Origin: Methylomonas methanica
GTDB taxonomy: Bacteria > Pseudomonadota > Gammaproteobacteria > Methylococcales > Methylomonadaceae
Direction of reading: 5' to 3'
DNA: 64,000 nucleotides
Assembly: GCF_001644035.1 (NCBI RefSeq)
Contig: NZ_LUUG01000044.1
Span: 62,001 to 126,000 of the forward strand
Below are positions 26,370-35,908 of the stretch, one piece after another. The notes beneath the pieces were generated by a model. The model did not search any database. It was not told the DNA's origin and was given only the letters and a program-made list of their open reading frames with translations. Within the stretch, counting starts at the first letter, position 1; the number at the start of each line of letters is the position of its first letter. Position numbers and translations under genes: made by a program.

Positions 26370-26530
26370 GTGCTACTGCCTATGGTGATAAAAACGGATA
26401 AAAAAGGCTGCGAATCATACGTGACAGGCTTGCCAGTGTCAATTTGACTTGTAAATTTCCAAAACAGTGCAAAATGGACTACTCTCTGGAACACTATCGG
26501 TGCATTCAGCATCATTGAAGGAGATTTGTC

Positions 26531-26923
26531 ATGCATAAATTACCGTTTAAATCGATTTTAGCAACCAGCCTGTTAGTCGCCGGCTGCGCCACCACCACCG
26601 GCTGGACTCCCACCGTGGACACTTATAACGATCCCAACGCGTTCCGCTTGAATCAAGACATGCAGGAATGCGAACAGTTGGCTTCGCAGTCGGCCAGCAC
26701 CGTTAAAGACACTGCCAAAGGCGCGGCCGTCGGCGGCTTGATAGGCGCAGCTGGCGGCGCGGCAATTGGCGCAATAGCTGGCAACCCCGGCACTGGCGCA
26801 GCCATCGGCGCGGCTGCCGGCGGTATCGGCGGCGGCGCTCAACAGGGCATTCATTCCAACGACAGCTATAAAAACGCCTACCGCAATTGCCTCAGACAGC
26901 GCGGTCACAACGTCGTCAATTAA
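26531..26923 (+). CDS. Glycine-zipper outer-membrane lipoprotein
   Basis: The 130-aa protein has a lipobox LLVAGC, with the lipidated cysteine at C19. A glycine zipper spans about residues 64-112 (AAVGGLIGAAGGAAIGAIAG, then repeated GAAIGAAAGGIGGGAQQG). Such zippers form membrane-embedded helices and occur in SlyB/YmgG/RcnB-type stress lipoproteins. Two cysteines, C48 and the one in RNCLRQRG, may form a disulfide. GAAGGAG precedes the start. Its exact role is unknown. Confidence 0.82.
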   Translation: MHKLPFKSILATSLLVAGCATTTGWTPTVDTYNDPNAFRLNQDMQECEQLASQSASTVKDTAKGAAVGGLIGAAGGAAIGAIAGNPGTGAAIGAAAGGIGGGAQQGIHSNDSYKNAYRNCLRQRGHNVVN

Positions 26924-26945
26924 CCCGCATTAAGCCATCGCTATT

Positions 26946-27980
26946 TTGGAGGCATTGGTTCCGTTTATCGGTGTTGCGATCATCATTGTACTGGTATTCG
27001 ACTACACCAACGGTTTTCATGATGCCTCCAATATCATTGCCAGCGTCATCGCCTCCCGGGCGATGACGCCGGTGCAGGCGGTTTTGGTGGTTGCAGTCTT
27101 CGAATTCCTGGGACCGCTACTTGGCGGCACCGCCGTCGCCAATACAGTTGGTACCTTGCTGGATCTATCGTCCATCCCCAAAGCCGATGCGCTGTTAATC
27201 GTCGTGTCCGGACTTTTCGCCGCCGTATTCTGGAACTTGTTTACCTGGTGGCGCGGCTTACCGTCATCTTCCTCGCACGCTCTGGTGGGCGGTTTGATCG
27301 GGGCCACGCTGATCGGCATAGGCAGCGAACCTATCGCCTGGGGACTCAAGGACTTAAGCGATGGCCGAATACATGGATTCAGTAAAATCCTGCTGGCTTT
27401 ATTGCTCTCGCCCGTCTTGGGTTTCTTGGTGGGCTTTGTGCTTCAGCGACTGACGATGTTTTTATTGCGATCCGCATCGCCAGGCATCAATAGGCAACTA
27501 CGCAACGCCCAATGGCTGACCGCCGCCGCGCTGGCCTTTTCTCACGGCGCCAACGACGCGCAAAAAAGCATGGGGGTATTGACCTTGATTTTGTTGCTTA
27601 GCGGGGAAATCGACAGCTTTAAGGTGCCTGGCTGGGTGATGCTGTTTTGCGCCTGCGCAATGACCGCCGGCGTAATAACCGGCGGCTGGCGCATCGTGCG
27701 CACTCTTGGTTTTGCCATTTATAAAATCCGCCCAATTCATGCGCTAAACGCGCAACTGAGCGCATGCCTCACCATTTTCGGCAGTTCGCTGCTCGGCGCC
27801 CCGGTGTCCACGACGCATGTAGTGGCATCGTCGATCATGGGTATTGGCGCCTCTGATCGCCCAAGAGCGGTGCGCTGGGGAAAAGCCTTGGAAATCTTGC
27901 GAACCTGGCTTATCACCATCCCGGGCTCGGCAATGATCGCCTGCATTAGCTTTCTGATATTCGATTACTTTCTTAAATAA
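26946..27980 (+). CDS. Low-affinity inorganic phosphate transporter, Pit/PHO4 family
   Basis: A 344-aa inner-membrane carrier with about ten helices in two homologous halves. The duplicated signatures are FDYTNGFHDASNIIASVI and FSHGANDAQKSMGVLTLIL, both hallmarks of PHO4 family symporters. No ATG is available near the conserved N-terminus; a TTG at 26946 or 26955 must serve. A GGAGG lies between the two, too close to the second for a clear decision. It is followed 14 bp later by a DUF47/PhoU-like gene, the standard partner of bacterial Pit transporters. Confidence 0.92.
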   Translation: MEALVPFIGVAIIIVLVFDYTNGFHDASNIIASVIASRAMTPVQAVLVVAVFEFLGPLLGGTAVANTVGTLLDLSSIPKADALLIVVSGLFAAVFWNLFTWWRGLPSSSSHALVGGLIGATLIGIGSEPIAWGLKDLSDGRIHGFSKILLALLLSPVLGFLVGFVLQRLTMFLLRSASPGINRQLRNAQWLTAAALAFSHGANDAQKSMGVLTLILLLSGEIDSFKVPGWVMLFCACAMTAGVITGGWRIVRTLGFAIYKIRPIHALNAQLSACLTIFGSSLLGAPVSTTHVVASSIMGIGASDRPRAVRWGKALEILRTWLITIPGSAMIACISFLIFDYFLK

Positions 27981-27994
27981 CCGCTGCAATTTTC

Positions 27995-28636
27995 ATGTCA
28001 TCTCCCAAGCTTTCACTTGCCTCGCGGCTGTTTCAGAGAATATTCCCCAAAACCGCCGACTTTTATCTTTTACTGCACCAACAGTGCCAGCAGGTCTGCG
28101 TCACCGTCGACAACCTGGTCCGCTTCATGGCCAGCGAATCGGTGCAAGCCGGCAAGATGCTCAAAGAAGACGAGCACGAAGCCGACCGGATCCGTATTCA
28201 CAACCTGCACGAACTAAACAGCTCGTTTGCCACGCCGATAGATCGCGAAGACATTTATCGCGCCATCGCCTCCATGGACAGCATCGTCACCTATTGCAAA
28301 AGCACGTATAACGAGATGGAAGCACTGGAATTGAGCCCCGACAGCCATTCGCAGGCGATGGTAATCGAGTTGCAAGTCGGCATTAAAGCGCTGGAGCGCG
28401 GCTTCGCGGTATTAGGCAAACATCCCTCCGAAGCCGAACAACACGCCTTCGCCGCCCGCCATTCGGAACGCCGGATCGAAAAGATGTATCGCAAGGCCAT
28501 CGCCGACTTGTTCCAAGGCGAAGACTACTTAAACATGTTTAAACAACGCGAGCTTTACCGGCATCTTTCCAATGCCGCCGACAAGGTCCATGCCACTGCC
28601 AACGTGCTGGAAGACATCATCGTTAAGCTCGGTTGA
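27995..28636 (+). CDS. DUF47/PhoU-like phosphate transport regulator
   Basis: A 213-aa helical protein of the DUF47 (TIGR00153) family, distant to PhoU. The conserved acidic stretch MLKEDEHEADRIRIHNLHEL and FATPIDREDIYRAIASMDSI is the metal-binding core. Members sit beside Pit genes and are thought to control the transporter. The pair here is typical. Cytoplasmic location is expected. Confidence 0.9.
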   Translation: MSSPKLSLASRLFQRIFPKTADFYLLLHQQCQQVCVTVDNLVRFMASESVQAGKMLKEDEHEADRIRIHNLHELNSSFATPIDREDIYRAIASMDSIVTYCKSTYNEMEALELSPDSHSQAMVIELQVGIKALERGFAVLGKHPSEAEQHAFAARHSERRIEKMYRKAIADLFQGEDYLNMFKQRELYRHLSNAADKVHATANVLEDIIVKLG

Positions 28637-28779
28637 ATAGGGTGTAAGCCGTTTAAAAAACCCCGGCTCAGCCCGTTATTTTCAAAGGGCGGATGCGACC
28701 GGCATCGCCCCCAAAAGCCCCGCCATCCATGCTACAATCTGCCCCGATTTAAATCCCGTTACTCAAAGAGGTTCACTTC

Positions 28780-29418
28780 GTGGCAAACATCACCAGCCGA
28801 AAATCCGCAATGACTCTTTTTTCATCGCCAGCCTGCATAATGAGCCACTGCGCCAGGCTAGTCGTATACGAAAAAGGGGTACCGGCGGAAGTCGAATTTT
28901 TCGACCCGAATGACCCGCCCGAAGACCTGCTGGAACTCAACCCCAACGGTAATGCCCCGACTTTCGTGGAACGCGACTTGGTGCTGTACGATGCCCGCAT
29001 CATCATGGAATATCTGGACGAACGCTTCCCTCATCCTGCTTTACATCAAATGGACCCGGTCTCCCGTGCCAACGCCAGGATGTTGATCAAACGCATCGAT
29101 CAGGAGTGGTATCCGCTGCTGGATGACGTACTAGTGAACGGCGATAAAAAAGCCGCCAAGTCCAAAAAAATGTTACGGGAAAGCCTGATGGCAGCCGCGC
29201 CGGTATTTGAAGCCACACCGTATTTCATGAGCGAGGAATATTCCTTGATCGATTGCGCGATGGCGCCGTTCTTATGGCGGCTACCCAGCATCGGCATCGA
29301 CATCGCCAGCCTAGGCAAGGGCATCACTGCTTACGCCAATCGACTCTTCTCCAGACGGGCTTTTCAAGAAAGCCTGAGCCGCGAAGAAAAAGACATGATG
29401 CAAGCCCCAAGCAAATGA
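28780..29418 (+). CDS. sspA: Stringent starvation protein A (RNA polymerase-associated)
   Basis: A 212-aa glutathione-transferase-fold protein. SRKSAMTLFSSPACIMSHCA with the following RLVVYEKGVPAEVEF and NPNGNAPTFVERDLVLYDAR match SspA. It binds RNA polymerase and alters promoter use in stationary phase. The start is a GTG with AAAGAGG upstream. It overlaps sspB by 4 bases (ATGA), the usual sspAB operon. Confidence 0.95.
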   Translation: MANITSRKSAMTLFSSPACIMSHCARLVVYEKGVPAEVEFFDPNDPPEDLLELNPNGNAPTFVERDLVLYDARIIMEYLDERFPHPALHQMDPVSRANARMLIKRIDQEWYPLLDDVLVNGDKKAAKSKKMLRESLMAAAPVFEATPYFMSEEYSLIDCAMAPFLWRLPSIGIDIASLGKGITAYANRLFSRRAFQESLSREEKDMMQAPSK

Positions 29419-29798
29419 CCCCACTTAAACCCTATCTGATTCGCTCCATCTACGAATGGATCGTCGACAACGGCCTGACGCCCCATCTGTTAGTGAATGC
29501 CGACCACCCTGGCGTGACGCTGCCGGGCGACTTCGTGGAAGACGGCAGAATCGTCCTGAACATGCGCCCCGAAGCCATCCAAGGCTTGGTGCTGGGCAAT
29601 GAAGAAATCCAGTTCAACGCCCGCTTCTCCGGCAAACCCATGCGCATCATCGCGCCGTGCAAAGCGGTATTGGCCATCTATGCCAAGGAAAACGGCAAGG
29701 GTATGATTTTCGATCCGGAAGAAAATGAGGACGAAACCCCGCCGACACCGACAGATCCCAAGCCTCCGCAAAAACCGCAATTAAGAGTGGTTAAATAA
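29415..29798 (+). CDS. sspB: Stringent starvation protein B (ClpXP adaptor)
   Basis: Starting at the ATG that overlaps the sspA stop, the protein is 127 aa. The substrate-binding domain reads PYLIRSIYEWIVDNGLTPHL and VLNMRPEAIQGLVLGNEEIQ. The acidic and proline-rich linker ends in PQLRVVK, the short motif that docks on the ClpX zinc domain. SspB delivers ssrA-tagged proteins to ClpXP. Confidence 0.96.
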   Translation: MTPLKPYLIRSIYEWIVDNGLTPHLLVNADHPGVTLPGDFVEDGRIVLNMRPEAIQGLVLGNEEIQFNARFSGKPMRIIAPCKAVLAIYAKENGKGMIFDPEENEDETPPTPTDPKPPQKPQLRVVK

Positions 29799-29985
29799 CA
29801 AACCTATGTCGAGAAGAATGCGCCGGCACCGACGCATTCTTCAGCCAGTCTAAGTAAACCTTTGTAAATCGCCCTCCACCTGCCGACAATTGGCGCCGAA
29901 ACCCAGCAAAACGCCTGTACACCGTAAAGACACCGACTAAACTGTGCGATAGAATGCCGACTCATTTCAATCCGGGGGATAAACG

Positions 29986-30363
29986 ATGTCGCACGATACT
30001 GCCAAGGTCTATAGCGAGACCGAAATCGCCGAGCGTTTAACACAGGAACTGCCGCACTGGTATTACGAGAATGGCTGGATCCGCCGCAAAATCAAGACCA
30101 GCGGCTGGAAAGCCACCCTAATGGTCGTCAATACGGTCGGCCATTTGGCGGAGAAAGCCTGGCATCATCCGGATCTGACTGTTTCCTACGCATTCGTGAT
30201 CGTCAAGTTGGTCACGCATTCGGCAAAAGGCATCACCGATAAAGATTTTCTACTAGCTAAAAAAATTGAAGAAGTGTTGATGTGGGATGCAGCGGAAACC
30301 TCCGCCGGCGTCCTGGAAGGCACGCCCGACGACCCACGTTTCAAATACATCAAAAAAGATTGA
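29986..30363 (+). CDS. Pterin-4a-carbinolamine dehydratase-like protein
   Basis: The 125-aa product has the PCD/DCoH pattern EKAWHHPDLTVSYAFVIVKL followed by THSAKGITDKDFLLAKKIEE, including the paired histidines of the active site. Family members dehydrate pterin carbinolamines. Here it sits 11 bp ahead of the fhc operon, so its substrate may be a methanopterin-type pterin rather than biopterin; similar genes are known in methylotroph C1 clusters. Ribosome site GGGGGAT is close to the ATG. Confidence 0.85.
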   Translation: MSHDTAKVYSETEIAERLTQELPHWYYENGWIRRKIKTSGWKATLMVVNTVGHLAEKAWHHPDLTVSYAFVIVKLVTHSAKGITDKDFLLAKKIEEVLMWDAAETSAGVLEGTPDDPRFKYIKKD

Positions 30364-30374
30364 GGACTTTTCTT

Positions 30375-31634
30375 ATGACTGAAATAACCGAGGTACCCAG
30401 CCCATTTTGCGGCATCGGTACCGACGACCTGAGCATACAGGTGGACGGCGCAACACTGAAAGTGACCGCAAACGGCTGCTCGGTCAATACGCCGGCTTTT
30501 GAACAAGCGTTAGCGGACACTTCACCACGCATCGCCGGTCAAGCGGTGAGTTTGGAGGCAGCGACCAGCAAGGCGGCAGAATTACTACGCAATACCAATC
30601 AACCCGTAATTGGCGGTTGCGCAACCGATGTTAATGGCATGCGCGCACTGCTAGCTTTGGCAGATAAAGCCGGAGCAGTCGTTGACAATATTAACTTCAA
30701 CGCCGCTCGTCGTAATTTATTGGCCATGCAGGATTCGGGATGGATGAACACCACGCTGGCCGAAGTGAAGAATCGCTGCGATTTGTTGTTGATCATCGGC
30801 ACCGATCCGGAAGTCTTTGCGCCACGCTTTTTCGAACACTTTTTGTGGAACGAACAAGCCATGTTCCTTGATAGCACGGATCAGCGCGAGGTGATTTATT
30901 TAGGCAAGGAACCAGCGGGCCAAGCCGCCGTATCGCCATCCGGCAAGAAACCGACAGTTCTGGCCTGTGCCGATGCCGATTTGCCCGATGTCGTAGCGGT
31001 ATTGTCGGCTCTGGTCAAGAATCAACCCATACGCGTCGAAACAGTGGGTGATATCGCCGTGGCTCAATTACAAACTGTAGCCGATAAACTACGCAACGCC
31101 CGTTATGGTGTAGTGCTCTGGAGCGCAGGAAAATTAACTTTCGAGCACGCCGAACTGACCGTGCAAACAATCTGTAATATCGTCAAAGACATAAACATGC
31201 TGGGCACTCGTTGCTCCGGTCTGCCATTGGGTGGCAAGGAAGGCGATTACACGGCCAACCAGACCTGCGGATGGACGACGGGGTATCCGGCTCGGGTTAA
31301 TTTTGCCAAAGGCTATCCGGAATATGATCCATTTCTTTTCGATGGCCAAGCCATGATCGCAAATAGCGAAGCGGATGCCTTGGTATGGGTTCACGCTTAT
31401 AATTCAACGGCAACGCCCCCCAAAACCCACCTGCCCACCATCGTGATCGGCCGCTCCGGCATGACATTCGAGCGGGAGCCCGACGTATTCATTCCCGTCG
31501 GCACCCCCGGCATAGACCACGTCGGCCACGTCTATCGCATGGACAGTGTCGTGGCCTTGCGCCTAAAAAAATTGCGCGACTCCGGCCTGCCCAGCACTGC
31601 CGCAGTCCTGACCGCTATCGAACAAGCACTTTAG
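30375..31634 (+). CDS. fhcB: Formyltransferase/hydrolase complex subunit B
   Basis: Starting at the ATG after TGAGGA, the protein has 419 residues. It resembles the molybdopterin subunit of formylmethanofuran dehydrogenase (FmdB/FwdB) in outline (VIGGCATDVNGMRALLALAD; DLLLIIGTDPEVFAPRFFEH; NMLGTRCSGLPLGGKEGDYT). It lacks the N-terminal Fe-S and metal ligands expected for the archaeal enzyme, as in all Fhc systems. In methylotrophs Fhc does not do redox chemistry; it releases formate from formyl-H4MPT. It opens the fhcBADC operon. Confidence 0.93.
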   Translation: MTEITEVPSPFCGIGTDDLSIQVDGATLKVTANGCSVNTPAFEQALADTSPRIAGQAVSLEAATSKAAELLRNTNQPVIGGCATDVNGMRALLALADKAGAVVDNINFNAARRNLLAMQDSGWMNTTLAEVKNRCDLLLIIGTDPEVFAPRFFEHFLWNEQAMFLDSTDQREVIYLGKEPAGQAAVSPSGKKPTVLACADADLPDVVAVLSALVKNQPIRVETVGDIAVAQLQTVADKLRNARYGVVLWSAGKLTFEHAELTVQTICNIVKDINMLGTRCSGLPLGGKEGDYTANQTCGWTTGYPARVNFAKGYPEYDPFLFDGQAMIANSEADALVWVHAYNSTATPPKTHLPTIVIGRSGMTFEREPDVFIPVGTPGIDHVGHVYRMDSVVALRLKKLRDSGLPSTAAVLTAIEQAL

Positions 31635-31644
31635 GATCAAACAC

Positions 31645-33309
31645 ATGCTGATAAAACTTACAGGTGGAACCGTTTACGATCCGGCCAGCGGCATCGACGG
31701 TCAACAGCAAGACATTTACGTGCAGGATGGCCGCATCGTTGATGCGCCTAAAGATGGCCGTCCGGTCGACCAGGAATACGACTTACGCGGCAAAGTGGTC
31801 ATGTCCGGCGCGATAGACATGCACACGCATATCGGTGGCGGCAAAGGCAACATCGCCCGCACCCTGTTACCGGAAGATCACCGCATGGACCCGGTGCATC
31901 GCACACCCATTACTCGCTCCGGCAACGGTCACGCCATGCCCAGCACTTACGTCGCTGGCTACCGTTATGCGGAAATGGGTTACACAGCCTGCTTCGAACC
32001 CGCAGTACTGCCGATCAACGCCCGCCAAGCCCACATGGAAATGGGCGATACGCCGATTGTCGATAAGGGCGGTTACGTAATGCTGGGCAGCGATGACTTT
32101 TTGCTACGCATGATGACCGCCAACAAGGATCAAAAGGCCATCAACGATTATGTGGCCTGGACGCTGAATGCGGCCAAAGGCATCGGTATTAAGGTTGTGA
32201 ACGCCGGCGGTATTAGCGCGTTTAAATTTAACCAACGCAAACTGGATCTGGACGAGCAAAACAGCCATTACGCCGTCACACCCAGACAAATCCTGCAAAC
32301 CCTGGCGAGAGCCGTGCAGGAACTGGGCATCACTCATCCGCTGCATGTGCATGGCTGCAACCTGGGCGTCCCCGGCAACCTGGAAACCACCTTAAACACT
32401 ATTCAAGGCATCGACGGTTTGCCGATGCACTTGACGCATATTCAGTTCCACAGTTACGGCACCGAAGGCGATTTCAAATTCTCTTCCGGCGCGGCGCAGA
32501 TTGCAGAAGCGATCAATAGCAACCCCAACATTACCGCTGACGTCGGACAAATCCTGTTCGGCCAAACCGTCACCGCCTCCGGCGACAACATGCGCCAGCA
32601 TGCAAATCACAAATACGCCAGCCCCAATAAATGGGTGTGCATGGACATCGAATGTGATGCAGGTTGCGGCGTAGTACCGTTTAAATACAAAGATCAAAAC
32701 TTCGTCAACGCCTTGCAATGGGCGATAGGATTGGAAATCTTCCTGCTGGTCGAAGACCCCTGGCGGATATTCCTGACCACCGACCACCCCAACGGTGCGC
32801 CCTTCACCAGCTATCCGCATTTGATCCGCTTGCTGATGGACCGCAGCTTCCGCAACGACATGCTGGCGACCATCCATCCGGAAGCACAGAAGATGACCAC
32901 GTTGGCATCTATCGAGCGCGAATACACTTTGAACGAAATCGCCATCATGACCCGCGCCGGCGCCGCCCGCATCATCGGCTTGAAAGACCGTGGCGCGCTG
33001 AGTGCAGGCAACTGGGCCGACATCACCGTTTACACCGAAAACGCCGACCGCCAAACCATGTTCACCAAACCGGATTATGTGTTCAAAGACGGCGAACTGG
33101 TAGTGAAAGACGGCGAAGTGGTAAAAGTCACTTGGGGCACAACGCACATCGTCAAACCCGACTACGATCTATCCATCGAAAAAGACCTCAAACCTTATTT
33201 CGACAAATACCTGACCATGAAACTCGGCAACTTTAAAATCAGCGACGACGAAATTAGCGAAGACGGACGCGGCAGTTTGACGGCACATCCGTTGCGAGGT
33301 GCAGCATGA
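31645..33309 (+). CDS. fhcA: Formyltransferase/hydrolase complex subunit A
   Basis: A 554-aa amidohydrolase-family protein similar to FmdA/FwdA. The metal site starts with MHTHIGGGKGNIARTLLPED. Further ligands lie in PLHVHGCNLGVPGN and the late FLTTDHPNGAPFTSYPHL. It hydrolyses the formyl group on the methanofuran analogue, giving formate. The start is 10 bp after fhcB and the stop overlaps fhcD by 4 bases. Confidence 0.96.
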   Translation: MLIKLTGGTVYDPASGIDGQQQDIYVQDGRIVDAPKDGRPVDQEYDLRGKVVMSGAIDMHTHIGGGKGNIARTLLPEDHRMDPVHRTPITRSGNGHAMPSTYVAGYRYAEMGYTACFEPAVLPINARQAHMEMGDTPIVDKGGYVMLGSDDFLLRMMTANKDQKAINDYVAWTLNAAKGIGIKVVNAGGISAFKFNQRKLDLDEQNSHYAVTPRQILQTLARAVQELGITHPLHVHGCNLGVPGNLETTLNTIQGIDGLPMHLTHIQFHSYGTEGDFKFSSGAAQIAEAINSNPNITADVGQILFGQTVTASGDNMRQHANHKYASPNKWVCMDIECDAGCGVVPFKYKDQNFVNALQWAIGLEIFLLVEDPWRIFLTTDHPNGAPFTSYPHLIRLLMDRSFRNDMLATIHPEAQKMTTLASIEREYTLNEIAIMTRAGAARIIGLKDRGALSAGNWADITVYTENADRQTMFTKPDYVFKDGELVVKDGEVVKVTWGTTHIVKPDYDLSIEKDLKPYFDKYLTMKLGNFKISDDEISEDGRGSLTAHPLRGAA

Positions 33310-34202
33310 TCATCAATGGCGTTACCATCGACAAAACCTTTGCCGAGGCCTTCCCGATGAAGGCGACGCGGGCGATTATTACGGCTCAGAACGAAAAATG
33401 GGCGATGATTTCCGCGCAAGCAATGACCGGCTTTGCCACATCCGTGATTGCTTGCGGTTGCGAGGCAGGCATCGAAAGGGTGTTAAGCCCGGCCGAAACG
33501 CCGGACGGCCGCCCCGGTGTGGCTATCATGATTTACGCGATGGGCGGCAAAGGCCTAGCCAAGCAATTGGAAACCCGCGCAGGCCAATGCGTATTAACCT
33601 CACCGACTTCAGCTTTGTTTGCCGGCATCGAAGGCGGCAAGCCGATTCCGCTAGGCAAAAATCTGCGCTACTTCGGCGACGGCTTTCAAATTGCCAAGAA
33701 AATCGGCAGCAAACGTTACTGGCGGGTACCGGTTATGGACGGCGAGTTTCTGACCGAAGCCACCACCGGCATGGTCGATGCGGTCGGCGGCGGCAATTTT
33801 CTGGTACTGGCCGAATCGCAACCGCAAGCCTTGGCGGCCTGCGAAGCGGCGATTGAGGAAATGCGGAAAATTCCGAATGTGATTATGCCTTTTCCCGGTG
33901 GCGTCGTGCGCTCCGGCTCAAAGGTTGGCTCCAAGTATGCATCATTGGGTGCTTCCACTAACGACGCCTTCTGCCCAACTTTAAAAGGCGTGACCAAAAC
34001 CGATTTGTCGCCGGAAATCGAATCGGTGATGGAAATCGTCATCGACGGCTTAAGTAAGGAAGACATCGACAAAGCCATGCGCGTCGGTATTCAAGCGGTT
34101 TGCGATCTAGGTGCGGCTAAGGGCATCAAGCGTATCAGCGCCGGCAACTACGGCGGCAAATTGGGCCCGTTCCACTTTCATTTGCAGGAGATCATGGCAT
34201 GA
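33306..34202 (+). CDS. fhcD: Formylmethanofuran:tetrahydromethanopterin formyltransferase
   Basis: A 298-aa homologue of archaeal Ftr. Typical stretches are INGVTIDKTFAEAFPMKATR, SPTSALFAGIEGGKPIPLGK and PFPGGVVRSGSKVGSKYASL. It moves the formyl group between tetrahydromethanopterin and the methanofuran analogue. Overlaps of 4 bases on both sides show tight coupling with fhcA and fhcC. Confidence 0.96.
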   Translation: MIINGVTIDKTFAEAFPMKATRAIITAQNEKWAMISAQAMTGFATSVIACGCEAGIERVLSPAETPDGRPGVAIMIYAMGGKGLAKQLETRAGQCVLTSPTSALFAGIEGGKPIPLGKNLRYFGDGFQIAKKIGSKRYWRVPVMDGEFLTEATTGMVDAVGGGNFLVLAESQPQALAACEAAIEEMRKIPNVIMPFPGGVVRSGSKVGSKYASLGASTNDAFCPTLKGVTKTDLSPEIESVMEIVIDGLSKEDIDKAMRVGIQAVCDLGAAKGIKRISAGNYGGKLGPFHFHLQEIMA

Positions 34203-35011
34203 GCGCGTTAACCTTTACCCTGAAACAGCCAACCGACCAGCGTATCGACATGTCGCCGCTGGTTTGTCAAAAGCTGCAAGGTATGGATGTGGATGCCATT
34301 GCCGCGATCGAACTACAAAACGGCAAAAGCCGCCGCCGGGTCGACGAGCTTTTCTACATTACCGGCATGAATACCCAGGAAATTATCATCGCCTACAGCA
34401 ATAACAAGCTGGACTTCATCGGCAAGGAACTGGACGGCGGCAGCATCAGCGTGCAAGGCGACGCCGGCGCTTATCTGGGCATGCAAATGAAATCGGGCAC
34501 GATCAACGTCAGCGGCGATGCGGGCATATACACTGCATGCGAAATGAAAAACGGCTTGTTGCAAATTGACGGCGATGTCGGCGATTTTCTCGGCGGTGCA
34601 CTACCCGGTAACAAACAAGGCATGAAAGGCGGCACGGTGTTGGTGAAAGGCAATGTCGGCCAGCGCGCCGGCGACCACATGCGTCGCGGCCAGATTTTGA
34701 TCGAAGGCAATGCCGGCGATTATTGCGGCTCGCGCATGCTGGCAGGCACTATTGCGGTGATGGGCAATACCGGCCGCTATCTGGGCTATGCGATGCGGCG
34801 CGGCACCTTGTTGCTGTGGAATCAGCCGCAATTATCGGCAACCTTTAACGACTGCGGCTCGCATACCTTGGCCTTCCTGCCCATACTGTTCGCATCGTTC
34901 AAATCCTTCAACTCCCGGTTTGCCGACAGTAGTGCAGCGTTTAACCGCGTGCAGCGTTACGGCGGCGACATGGCGGAAACCGGACGCGGCGAAGTGCTGG
35001 TCCGAATCTAA
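34199..35011 (+). CDS. fhcC: Formyltransferase/hydrolase complex subunit C
   Basis: A 270-aa protein whose middle is a glutamate-synthase alpha C-terminal-type beta helix: repeats such as GGSISVQGDAGAYLGMQMKS, GTINVSGDAGIYTACEMKNG and GGTVLVKGNVGQRAGDHMRR. This matches FmdC/FwdC and FhcC. It forms the structural core of the Fhc complex and is the last subunit of the operon. Confidence 0.95.
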   Translation: MSALTFTLKQPTDQRIDMSPLVCQKLQGMDVDAIAAIELQNGKSRRRVDELFYITGMNTQEIIIAYSNNKLDFIGKELDGGSISVQGDAGAYLGMQMKSGTINVSGDAGIYTACEMKNGLLQIDGDVGDFLGGALPGNKQGMKGGTVLVKGNVGQRAGDHMRRGQILIEGNAGDYCGSRMLAGTIAVMGNTGRYLGYAMRRGTLLLWNQPQLSATFNDCGSHTLAFLPILFASFKSFNSRFADSSAAFNRVQRYGGDMAETGRGEVLVRI

Positions 35012-35038
35012 CCCATTGCCGCGTAAACCGGTTACGGT

Positions 35039-35908
35039 TTGCGCGGCGTCTCTCAAGTGAAACCGATACTCACCACTACCAATCACAACCGTAACGTTGC
35101 CGGCCTGAAATATGTGTACCCGGTCATCTCTCGGCGTGCGGGCGGTTTGTCGATTGGGGTAAATTTCAATCCCAACAATGCCTGCAACTGGCGTTGCATT
35201 TATTGCCAAGTACCGGAGTTACAGCGCGGCAACGCACCGGAAATGGATTTTGCCTTGCTGGAGCAGGAGCTGCGTTTCTTTCTGGATTACGTGCAACACG
35301 GCGATTTTTTCGAGCAATTCAACGTAGAAATCGACCAACGCGTTATCAAGGATATCGCCATTTCCGGCAACGGCGAACCGACCAGCTTGATAGATTTCGA
35401 TAAAGCAGTGCATCTGATCGGCGAGATCGCCACGGAACCATGCGTATTTCCGGCCAGCAAATTCGTCTTGATCAGCAATGGCAGTTTAATACACCAATCA
35501 ACAGTACAAGCAGGCTTAGCGGAATTGGCTCGATACAATGGCGAACTATGGTTCAAGCTGGACAGCGCGACGGAACAGGGCCGCAAGCTGATCAACAACA
35601 CCGGCCAAAGTCAGCAAAAGTTATTGGAACACCTAAAGATTGCCACTGGCCTATGCCCCACCAAATTACAAACCTGCATGCTGCATTATCGGCAAGCGTG
35701 GTCTGACAGCGAAAAGCAGGCCTATTTAGCGCTTTTGCAGGAATTACGGGTTAGTAAGATTAAACTGCAAGAAATCATGCTTTACAGCGTGGCCAGACAA
35801 TCGTTCCAAACCGAAGCAGACGAGTTGGAAAGAATGGATATTGAAGAGATGAATGCATTTGCCGCTGACATCAAAGCGCTGGGCTATGATGTCAGCGTTA
35901 GCCATTAG
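35039..35908 (+). CDS. Radical SAM protein linked to the fhc operon
   Basis: A 289-aa radical SAM enzyme. The cluster motif is CNWRCIYC (CX3CX2C), preceded by GLSIGVNFNPNNA, followed by the SAM-binding ISGNGEPTS. The start is uncertain: TTG at 35039, or the GTG at 35057 that would begin with KPILTTTNHNRN. It follows fhcC by 27 bp. I do not recognise the substrate. Such genes travel with methanopterin C1 genes in methylotrophs, so a role in cofactor (methanofuran or methanopterin) synthesis is plausible. It overlaps the convergent 84-aa gene by 4 bases. Confidence 0.82.
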   Translation: MRGVSQVKPILTTTNHNRNVAGLKYVYPVISRRAGGLSIGVNFNPNNACNWRCIYCQVPELQRGNAPEMDFALLEQELRFFLDYVQHGDFFEQFNVEIDQRVIKDIAISGNGEPTSLIDFDKAVHLIGEIATEPCVFPASKFVLISNGSLIHQSTVQAGLAELARYNGELWFKLDSATEQGRKLINNTGQSQQKLLEHLKIATGLCPTKLQTCMLHYRQAWSDSEKQAYLALLQELRVSKIKLQEIMLYSVARQSFQTEADELERMDIEEMNAFAADIKALGYDVSVSH

